From Gordionus sp. m RMFG-2023 (taxonomy: Eukaryota; Nematomorpha; Gordioida; Chordodea; Parachordodidae): a stretch of DNA of 64,000 nt. A program made the position numbers and the translations under genes. Below are positions 44,400 through 54,000 of the stretch, piece by piece. How positions within the stretch are numbered: the stretch's first letter is position 1; the number at the start of each line of letters is the position of its first letter. The notes under the pieces are model-generated. The model was not told the DNA's origin, did no database searches, and worked only from the letters and a program-made list of their open reading frames with translations. The stretch is from assembly GCF_954871325.1 (NCBI RefSeq), contig NC_088778.1, forward strand, positions 744,001 through 808,000, written 5' to 3'.

Positions 44400-46700
44400 T
44401 TTGTAGCATATTATACTGAGGTAGTTGTTTAAAAAAAAGTACTTCTCAAATGTATCTAAATAAAGATGCACGCCTTATAGAAAGTATCTAAAACCGTGCC
44501 TTAAAAATGAAGCTACTTCCCAATACAGGGAAGACGAGGAACAGTGTTTGGTGAAAATAACCGTATAATTCTTCATCAAAATTCTTATCTTTATATATAT
44601 ACAAGATATACTAAATTTGAATATATATAAGAATGCAATGAAGTTATAAATATCTGACTAAAAATAGAAAATATTTTAACCAATAATATTATATAACATT
44701 TGTAGGATTCAATATATCCACTCTCAAAGATTTGTAAAATCAAGATTAAACGTTTTATCAAAAATTATGCCCATAAGGGGGGGGAGCGGAAGAGGATATT
44801 ATTGTAAAGGATCTCGTCAAGGTATAGTCAGGAAAACATTAACAGTAAAAGTTTCGCGACATCATTGTCGCAAACAAACTTTATACAATAAATACCCTAA
44901 AAAACGTTAAGAAAAATATCATATTTTTAAGTTCTTTAAAAGGTTTTCAAATCGGTTTCTTGTTATAAACCAGATTTGATCAAATAGATTGAAAATTTTT
45001 TTTATATTTCACTTCCTATAGTTATCTCCGGTTAAGTAATTCCTCACCCAAGGCTACAAACTTTTTAAAGATTTTTAGGAAAATTATACAGTCCGCCAAA
45101 TATCTGTGTTCCGTGGGCGATTGTATAAGTTTCATTTGATCTCAAAGAAGGAAGGGTATTAAATTTTTTTGTATTGTTTACAATTTAATAATTGTCTTAT
45201 AATTTAGAAGAAATGGTGTTTGAAAATTAAAAACAACATTCCAACCGTTTAAAATTAAGAATTCTAAATGATTCCATTTGAATTAGTGGTTGGCTGTAAT
45301 TCTTTATAAATCTTATCATGTGTGCAGTGCTTGAATTTTAAAAAAAAATAATATTCGAAAACTATTTATTATACCACAATTTAGATATTACCGCATTATA
45401 AAATACATGAAGCTTATATAAGAGATTAAATTAGGGCCATGAGAGATGTCAGAAATCACATGATCCTATGTTAAAACCTGGATATATGTCAACTTCCACC
45501 TTCAAATTAAATATTTAATTGTCTTAAGTTGTAGAGTGGTATGCTAACTAAATGTTCTAAGTGCAAATCGAAGTTTTAACATGTCAAAAGTTAACTTTAA
45601 TTTTTAATAATAAATTATTTTTTTTCTTCTTAAATCACAGCTACTCAAGGTTAAATATCGAATTCTAAATGATTAAAGTAATTTTTTAATCGTGTAATTA
45701 ACAATAGTGACAATTATATTTTTAAAATAAATATGAAGACCCGGGGCAGGTTTTAGCGGGGTAAGTTTGGGTCATTTTTTAAGCAGATGTATATTTTTTT
45801 GATAAATAGATGGTTGACTCAATTTTAGAAGTTTTAAGTGACAACCTGTCCTCCCGGATGATAGATATAATGTCCTTGAAACCTGGCACTCATTTAACAT
45901 ATTTGACAATGAAACAATTTATAGCAAAAGATATCCTGGGTTTTTTTGATTTTTTCTCAAATTTTATATTAATCAAATAAACTTAAATACTTTATTATTT
46001 TATGGATAAATATAAGTACGGTTCCATCCTTCATTTGTTTATTCTGATGTAATGTGTAAAAAAAATATTTCTTTTTATATATCATGATAAAACGAATAAC
46101 TGTCAAATTATTTTGTTAAGCTTTTAAAATTAATAAAACCCTTCTCAAAGTTTTTAACTTTATCCATATCCTCTTTGAGGCGTTTGAAATTATATTTAAA
46201 TTCTTTCGATTTCTTCTTTAGTGTTACTTGGAAACTTTGTAATCTCAATTAACTATTCACTGCATTCAATTCCTTATTTTTTCTTCTTTTAAATCCCTCT
46301 AGCATCTATTGCCCCAAGTCCAATCAAGTTAAGAATTTGGGGATACTAGGTTACGGGGTTAAAAAGATACTTTTTAAAAATATCAGATACTTTAAAAAAA
46401 AATATATTTTACTAAGTCAAAATTTGATGAGTGTCAAAATTTATTAGATTGTTTCGTCGTTATCAGTATCACTAATATAAATCATCTAAACATTTATGAT
46501 ACTTACATCATTTACCATATTTTCGTCATCCATTAAAATAAAACATGTTCTGAATTGGAAAAACAATAACTTAATGACAGATTCTTTAATAAATTTAATA
46601 TAAACATGAAAGCTTAAAATAATATTGTGTCAAAATATCTATTTAATGTATCTACGAAAAGTTACAGATACAACATGCTAAGTAACTAGATACTTTAAAA
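44400..46700 (+). repeat. 3' flank of family B receptor, third copy
   Basis: Weaker but recognisable similarity to 24800-26200: AAACCCTTCTCAAAG (46137) against AAAACCGTTCTCAAA (25130), and CATCTAAACATTTATGA plus ATTTACCATATTTT (46478-46515) against the same words at 25895-25930. It is older than the 24.8/33 kb pair. No gene is seen. It has a G tract at 44777. Confidence 0.5.
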
Positions 46701-47125
46701 TAAAACTTTCATTTGAATTGGATAGAAAATAAACTTAGACAGATATAAATAATTTTTTTTACAAAAACAACACGTAAAATAAATTCTAACAAAAATTATC
46801 TTATTAAATGTATCTATTAAAAATATTTTTTTTAAAAAACAGCTGAAAAAGTAACGAGATGCCGATACTTTATATCAATAAAAAAAACTCACTAGCCATT
46901 TTTTATTATTATCTTTATATTGTGACAATTATTTTTTTACATTTAGCCGGTTCGATACTTTTATACATATAAACCGCACCCCCACTCCCTCCCGCCAAAT
47001 ATGTTGTGACATTGAAATAATAAAAGTTATATAACAAATAGGGTGGTTAATTATGGTGATAAACATATTAATATTTAAAAAAATATATATTTTGATTATA
47101 TTAAATATACCTCGATATTTATGCT
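46700..47125. other. Intergenic AT-rich spacer
   Basis: No gene is seen. It contains worn GATACAT/ATCTAG-type repeats resembling M2 and a C-rich patch near 46978-46995. Confidence 0.4.
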
Positions 47126-47131
47126 TCTTAT

Positions 47132-47278
47132 CAGAGTTGTTATGTATCTAGATATAAAAATATGGTATCTGTATCTGTATCTAGATAGATTTTTGATTAA
47201 AATATCTGTCTCTAGATATTACTTTAGACGATGTATCTGTATCTAGATCCATTTAAAAAGTATCTTTTAACAACTCTG
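47132..47278 (-). mobile_element. MITE family M2, copy 3
   Basis: 147 bp with CAGAGTTGTTATGTATCTAG at one end and TTTTAACAACTCTG at the other. The perfect 8-bp duplication CTTCTTAT occurs at 47124-47131 and 47279-47286. Confidence 0.95.
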
Positions 47279-47486
47279 CTTCTTATTTTAATTGTCTCCG
47301 TTGGCAGTGAAAACGAGGAGTTGGGAAATTTTAGGGAATACCCAGGAAGATATGTGTCAATCTTCCTTTTAATACGTCAATAAAACCCCGCTTCTTCGAA
47401 ACTTAGAAAAACGAAAGCGATATTTTGGATTCCGAATTAATAGTAAGTTCACGGAAAGAATTAATTAAAATAATCCATCATTCAAA

Positions 47487-47672
47487 ACAGATGTTCTCTT
47501 TTACATCTCGAACCAACAGATTCCGTTATTGATAACCCGCGGCTTGATGGGCATACGCCTGGAGTAGAGGGTGTGACACATGTATCATCGAATAATAATT
47601 GCGATCCATTAGGTATAGTGGAAAAAATGGAAATCCTAAAAAAATACTCGCGTCTAGCCGAACAAACAATAT
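47487..47672 (+). CDS. Candidate 3' exon of an unidentified gene (strand uncertain)
   Basis: On the plus strand, after AACAG at 47486, a frame runs through LHLEPTDSVIDNPRLDG and ends IVEKMEILKKYSRLAEQTI before TAA. The last part is amphipathic and helical. On the minus strand a different frame is also open after a good TTTTTTTAG acceptor at about 47640 and reads DDTCVTPSTPGVCPSSRG. Local composition is clearly less AT-rich than the flanks, so I think a real exon lies here. I cannot be sure which strand it is on, and I recognise no family. Confidence 0.3.
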
Positions 47673-47689
47673 AATTATTGAGGTAGTGT

Positions 47690-47870
47690 TGCAGTGGCCC
47701 GGCCCATTTCTAGTCTCCTCTGACTCTTGGGTCCGACATCACGGTTAGGAACTAGACCGATGGTCCATCGGTATGGTGTCACTTGACTCAACAGTCCATC
47801 GGTGCGGTCTCATTTTAGTAAAAAAATGACCGAATGGGATGGAACAGGACCTTCGCAAACACCACATTGC
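47690..47870. repeat. GC-rich repeat with CAGTGGCCCGGCCC end
   Basis: It begins CAGTGGCCCGGCCCATTTC and contains GTCCATCGGTATGGT and GTCCATCGGTGCGGT, two near-identical words 41 bases apart. It resembles a hAT-type terminal repeat. The right end is not defined. Confidence 0.4.
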
Positions 47871-47877
47871 GCTATAT

Positions 47878-47975
47878 CAACCAAACTGCTTATTTGGGGA
47901 AAGAGGATAAATCCCTAATCAAACTGATAACCCAAAAGAGCTATAAAACAACAATCACGAAAACCCTTTTGATCG
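47878..47975 (+). repeat. Short match to 6893-6993
   Basis: The shared words are TAAATCCCTAATCAAACT and GAGCTATAAAACAA, with CCTCTTTTGATC-like ends. It is a fragment of sequence shared with the copy 1 specific part of the segmental duplication. Confidence 0.55.
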
Positions 47976-47979
47976 AATA

Positions 47980-49300
47980 AAAAAAAATCCGCTTCGAAAT
48001 TTGCGTTTACCAAATTTAAAAATTCGTGACCGTCACAATAAGGAGGGCGGGCGACTATTTTATTTGCAATTTAGAATGTTTTTTTTTAAATTTCATTTCT
48101 AAACATGTTTTATTATACATAGTTTATTATATGTTATTCTTAATAACTTTGTAAAATATCGATTATAGAATTAAATAACTCTCAGAATTCTAAATCTAGA
48201 ACTTCTGCTTTTGCTACTACAGATACAAATAGGGACGCATTTATTGGTACCGAGGCAAATAAATAGGCTGATATTCACCGTCAACACCTTACCAATAATC
48301 GCCAAGACTTTAACATCGGTTTGGCTCTCACACCTTAGCCATTTTTTTTAAAGAGGTGGGGCACCGGATTTCTACTAGATACGAGAATCCTAAATGAGGA
48401 CTACTACCCGCGTCAAAGGCTGACTATAAAACATAATAAGGTACAACTATCTTAGCGTTATAACTTCACTGAATGAGACCCCGTGAATGGTCATCTATGC
48501 TTGGGGCTTTTGTATAATCCCGTTAACATGCAATGTAGCACCAAGAGGTCTCCAATGTTTTAACGCAGGAAATAATGGCGAAGCGTATTTCCAAGACGAA
48601 TATTCTTTAAATTATCCACTTATGGTTAGATAGAATTAAAAACCCTTTTGAACTCTTTTGCTGGTCGCGGAATGTATCATATACGCGAATCTCTAACCTT
48701 ATTTAAGATTATTTAAAAAAAAGAAAGGATGTCATACTTATTATCGAATTTTATGATAATTAAATTTGGCAGACAGGTCAATTTATCCAATTATAATGCT
48801 TAATTATTATTCGTTAAACCCGTTTCCTGCGAGTTTAAAATATACAAATTTTTAAGAAATAAAAAATTGGAAATTGAAAAAAAGGCGTGTCAACCAGCTG
48901 ATTTCCTGTTTCCAAGACGTTTGAAAATGCGTTCGAATCCGCCAATCGCGGTACCTGTATCACCCTTTTTGTCGGTACGCGATTTATAATTCCGAAATAG
49001 TTTATCGAAAGTTACAAAGTAAAAAATAACCTAACAGAGTTAAACCCTTTCCAGGTAGGTAGAATTACAGTGTCAATTTCTATCTGTATTTTCTCGTCTC
49101 GTTTGTTCATATCGGGAACTTCCATTTTTAAAACTAAGGGACATTTAAATAAATGTCCATCATTTGCTACTTACCCTCCTCGACTCTTCTCACAATAAAT
49201 TACTAAAATAAGATGCGTGCATTTAATTTATCAAAGGTATAAAAGTAATAGCTACATAATTTGTCCGGAAATTTATAGGCGTTATCGCTAATGAAGTGAA
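47980..49300. other. More balanced composition, no confirmed gene
   Basis: 48160-48270 has a plus-strand frame of about 40 codons ending TTDTNRDAFIGTEANK before TAG. 48890-48930 shares CCAGCTGATT and TTTGAAAATGCG with M1 MITEs. Composition is less AT-rich than average, so exons of an unrecognised gene are possible, but I cannot join any. Confidence 0.3.
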
Positions 49301-49310
49301 GTAGCTATAC

Positions 49311-49498
49311 CAGAGGTCCGCAATGGGCGAGTTTTTAGCTAAAAAGCCCACCCACTAGTTGTTTTAAATCATTTTTAATTTCATAATTTAACCCGCTAGC
49401 CCCCCTCCTAATGTTAGGTATATTTTAAAAAATCTGACCACGCCCTCCAGAGGCTGGCGTGAACGGGCGGACTAAAAATCGCCCAATTCAGACCTCTA
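49311..49498. mobile_element. Short hAT-type MITE
   Basis: 188 bp with CAGAGGTCCGCAATGGGCGA on the left and the near-complement ending TTCAGACCTCTA on the right, including AGTTTTTAG/CTAAAAATC inside the repeats. The flanks AGCTATAC (49303-49310) and AGCTATAT (49499-49506) form an 8-bp duplication with one mismatch. Confidence 0.85.
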
Positions 49499-49509
49499 AG
49501 CTATATATT

Positions 49510-50190
49510 CTTTTAGAACTATTCATCATTTATTGGAGAATATATGTTGGGTTCATAAGCACCCCTTGAGAAGGACTTCAAATCCTCTAAGAACAATTCT
49601 GGATTTCTGCGATAACTCGACAATTTTGGTTAAACAAATTTAGTCGGGTTTCTGCCCTTTTTTTGAGATATCAAGAAAATCAATTTTGATCAGCTGAGAA
49701 TTTTGTTTTAAAAAAATGCTAAAAATTTTGCAATATAACTTAGGATTTCTGAAGCTAAGAAATCCTTCAATTTGTTATTAATGTCAAAAAAATGAAGAAT
49801 TTGTTATTTTTTAAAAAATAATTTTCAATCGATTTTCGAAAATATATATTTTTGACTAACTTTTAATAATAAATGGCTCGTTAAAATTTACTTTTATATT
49901 AATGGAAATTTTGAAATAATTGTCGTTTTAGATGGATTAATGTTTTATTAAATCATAAATAATGGCCGAGTTATGGAAATTTAAAAGTCGGGTCAGTATT
50001 TATCCCACTAACACTCTACAACGAATATCCTAAGAGGGTCAACATCATATGTTAAACCCTCATTGTTTAAGCCTCGGTTAAATTTTGAATTATATTAATT
50101 AATCACTTGGGTTAGGGTTAAAATCTTCAATTTTCCCTTTGAAATAATCTACAAAACGTACCATTTACTTATATAATTTTTTTAAAAAAA
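49510..50190. other. Intergenic sequence, no gene seen
   Basis: No sustained frame or repeat boundary is seen. Confidence 0.4.
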
Positions 50191-50317
50191 AAATCAAAAA
50201 ATAATCTTGTCCTTGGGTTTCAAAGTAAAATAATAAAAAAACCGCGGCCAATAATTCCTAAAAATTTTGCTTTGCCCATTCTCAAGAGAGCCTAGTTTTT
50301 CAAAGTTGTCGAAAGGT

Positions 50318-50404
50318 GCTCGTGTCAACTTACATGGGTTTACAGTCACCGCTAGAATTCTCGCGTAGGCGGCAAGAGGGTAACGGATCATCGTCTCGAT
50401 AAAG
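50318..50404 (-). CDS. Candidate internal exon of an unidentified gene
   Basis: On the minus strand, between TTTGAGAAAG and a strong CAT/GTAAGT donor, about 80 nt of unusually GC-rich sequence are open in two frames. One reads DDDPLPSCRLRENSSGDCKP and the other ETMIRYPLAAYARILAVTVN. It lies 0.6 kb beyond the proposed end of TASP1 on the same strand. Neither reading matches the TASP1 C-terminus as I know it, so it may belong to another gene. Confidence 0.22.
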
Positions 50405-50607
50405 ACGATACTTTCTCAAATTAAACCTAAAACAAAATAAATCCCCAGCGTATCTTCTTTATAAAAATAAAAAACTTTAATATTCTGCGAGAACGCTGAC
50501 AGGATTTTAGAAAAAATAATGAAAGGGGAACAGCTGATGAAACACGACAATTCTTTTTTCAGATTTTTATTTTTTTCTTAACCTATCGTTATCTTTTCCC
50601 GTTGGCA

Positions 50608-50810
50608 TATGTCATGTAACGCGGAACTTTAAAATTTTTTTGAAAAAATATTAGGCGCCAAAATTAGAGTCCTTACATCAGAACCCAAAGAATTTTTATT
50701 TTTTTTTTAAAAACGAAATATAAATACACAACACCATTTTTAAAAATATAATTTATTCATGTTTTTTTTTTGGGGGGGGGGAACTTGTAGTTCCACTTCC
50801 GGTTTTACAG
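50608..50810 (+). repeat. Dispersed repeat, copy 2 (first copy at 3722)
   Basis: Same landmarks as at 3722: GCGGAACTTTAAAATTTTT, CCTTACATCAGAACCCAAAG and GGAACTTGTAGTTCCACTTC. A run of G at 50771-50780 lies inside it, where copy 1 has only GGGG. The tract has therefore expanded or contracted since the copies separated. Confidence 0.65.
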
Positions 50811-51006
50811 AGTGAGATTAAAAAATAAAGAATTATAATTTTAAACGCGACATTGTAATTAATTAAATTATATAAAACGATTTCCTTAAAAATACGGAGC
50901 GAGGTAGTAGTATAACATAAGTTTATACGAAACATTACATTAGTAGAGTATATATATACACATAACAATATAAACGCGATGCTAGATTTCAATCAGGAAA
51001 ATTTGA

Positions 51007-54000
51007 TCATTTTACCCTGGCAATATATTCTTCGTCCACAATTCTGTGCTGCTTGTTTAGAAAAACACACCTAATTTTACAAAAGTAAATAAATGATATG
51101 AAAATCTTTTTTATATAAATTATATTTCAAAAATGTACAAACAAACAACAACAAAGAAATCGTTAGGATTCGGAAGTTTAGCGGATTGATCCATCAGCCA
51201 TAGTTTTCCAGTCCTGCCCGGAATATTTTTTTTACAAGTTACCCTGCGCAACCCAAGAATTAGCATTATTCTATGTTTTTAATTGGCTAGCCAGAATCGA
51301 TATCAACATTTCGGATATAAATGTATAATTTTTAGCGGTACATTTTTCTCGACGTTGACGTCATGGCGAATAAATTACCTTAGGTTTAGGGATTTTGGTG
51401 TCGCCGACGAGACCGGAAACGTAACTTATACACATAGAACGACACGTGTGTCCCCAAACAAATTCGTATCGGCTGCTGGTGTCAGGCTCTTCGGCGCTAT
51501 CATCATTGTCCTTCTTCAAGCCAATCAACGCGATCGCACCGCAGAGACTTTTGGAGGGTTCGGGTTCGAGGCTCGCTTCATCTGGCGGAAAGTTTAAAAT
51601 CAACATAAAAATCAAATATTTAAAATATAATTTTTTGTAGTTATTAATATTTTTAAAAGATAGGAAATGGGATAGGCCCATCCAATTAGCGCCAAAAAAT
51701 TTTAACCCTCAATCAAATTATTTTTTGCCAACCCCTCTCTCTAAGCCCACCCCCAAACTGAAATATCCTGACCATGGGCCAGACAAAATACATTTTATAA
51801 CTAGCTGGATAAAATTATTTATATATCGTGGTCTGAGAATTTATTCTATTTAAAAAAACATCCGAAAAATTTACAAAGTAAGTTAAATTATAACCAATAT
51901 AAGGTTAAATCGTATCGAAGATGATAGAAACTTAATTTCTAAAATAGCTTCTCCTTTTAAAAATCACAAAAATGTGGAGATGGAATAATCTAATTCCAAC
52001 CCGATGATGTGCCGTATATGATGGAATCCCTTGGAGTTCCGAATCTCTCATTTTTTAAAATCATTTATGTATAAAATTTGAGCGGGAAATATATTCCAGC
52101 AATGACCATTTTAACCGCGAATTTGTGTGTTTTTAAATTTAAAATTGTCTAAAATGTCTTATTCGGAATACTCTAGAATACTGAAATATAATTCGGGTTA
52201 AATAAGCTCTTCAAATTTTCTAATCTAAATTTTAAAAAAAAACGAGAATTCTATTTCCTCAGCTAAAATAAATGCAAATTTGAGACCTCTAAATAAAATA
52301 AAAGTATGGTTCTTTCTTGGGAACCCGGGCTAAAAAAGAACCCCCTTTGATCCCATATGTTCCATAAATAAAAGTGTCCATTATAAACCTAGAAAAGTTT
52401 GCAACGTGTCCGTGAAAGCTTGGTGGACGAAGCGAGATCGCAGCAAATCTTGGCTCAACGTTTTAGCCATCAGCGATTTTATGAGCTGTTCGCCGCACCC
52501 TAAATTGTTAAAAAAAATTAATTTAATTTAATACGATTTCAAATTTTTTTTAAAAATATTTTAAAAGAAAGAACAAAGGGGGAAAAAAAAGGTAAAACAA
52601 GGGCCTACAGTACTTTACAAATCGGTATACGATTTATTGTATCGCGATTCGAAAGAAATATTTAAATTGAGGCGATAAGAAAGTATCGAAATGACGCGAC
52701 AACAGGATCTTGCCAAATTTGAAATTCATGCTCTGAGATCGAACGCGTTGGAAATCGCTATTAGATTAAATTGGAAAAATATTCTTTAGCCTCGATAAAA
52801 GGAAAGAAAATAAATATATCCATGTACGGTAGTTAGCAAGTGGCTAAGCAAAATAGTCTCTGAATTCTAATTCGCAAAATAACTCTTTGCTTTAGGTTCA
52901 AGGAAATGGGGGGGGGTGGATAATGCAATAAAATTGTTTTGCAAAGTAGGATTAAGGATCATCATACCGGAAGTTGAGATAGCTATTCCGTCGTAAATTT
53001 TTGTACGATTCTTCGCGTTATCCTTTCGATTCTCGGCCCAACAACCGCACCCATACATTGCGGCCTAAACATAAAAAGGTTAATTAATATTATCGTTTTT
53101 TTTAAAAAAAAACAAAATGATTGTGCTATTTACCAACTTAAGATTATAGCGCGTTTTGTTTTTAAATTTTAATTTTCCAGAAATGCATTCTAGTCATGTT
53201 GGAAGGATATCTATCCTATAAATTCCCGATATTTATATAAATCATCATGTGACTTAGAAACATATGATTGAGAAGTTGTTATTAGATATGTCACTTGTAA
53301 ATTAAATTTTTATACGAAAATATAATTACCGAAGAAAATAATGCGATAAATTAAAATTATATAAATGGTTATTTATTTAAAAATTAAAAAGCTTTAAAAA
53401 ATATTTATTTTATTTTAAGATATTTTCTTGATTAGTGAACTGGCGACTTTATAATTTAATATATAAATAAAGACATTTACAGTTGACATTAATTGACATT
53501 TAACTTTATGATATTATAGCAAGATAACAGAAATAATATTGTGTATCTACAGTTGTTAAGGAGGGATAAAATTTAGACATATTAGAATCTAAACAGTTCT
53601 TAAAGAGCCGAGGGAAGCAAAATTTAGCAAAAAAGTAAAAAAATAAAAATGAGATATTGAATGTTTTTGCATAATGTAAAAGTATATTTTATTGACTTTT
53701 AACATTTATGATATTATAGCAAGATAACAGAAATAATATTGTGTATCTACAGTTGTTAAGGAGGGATAAAATTTCGACATATTAGAATCTAAACAGTTCT
53801 TAAAGAGCCGAGGGAAACAAAATTTAGCAAGAAAGTAAAAAAATAAAATTGAGATATTGAATGTTTTTGCATAATGTAAAAGTATATTTTATTGACTTTT
53901 AACATTTATGATATTATAGCAAGATAACAGAAATAATATTGTGTATCTACAGTTGTTAAGGAGAGATAAAATTTCGACAAGTTCTTAAAGAGCCGAGGGA

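Noticed and set aside
50194-50391. 65-codon minus-strand frame taken as a whole protein
   Set aside because: A strong GTAAGT donor lies inside it and the downstream half is low complexity. At most the first 80 nt are an exon.
51283-51640. Plus-strand frames of 104 and 64 codons
   Set aside because: They lie opposite the TASP1 exon 51379-51581, whose minus-strand reading aligns with taspase 1 and has proper splice sites.
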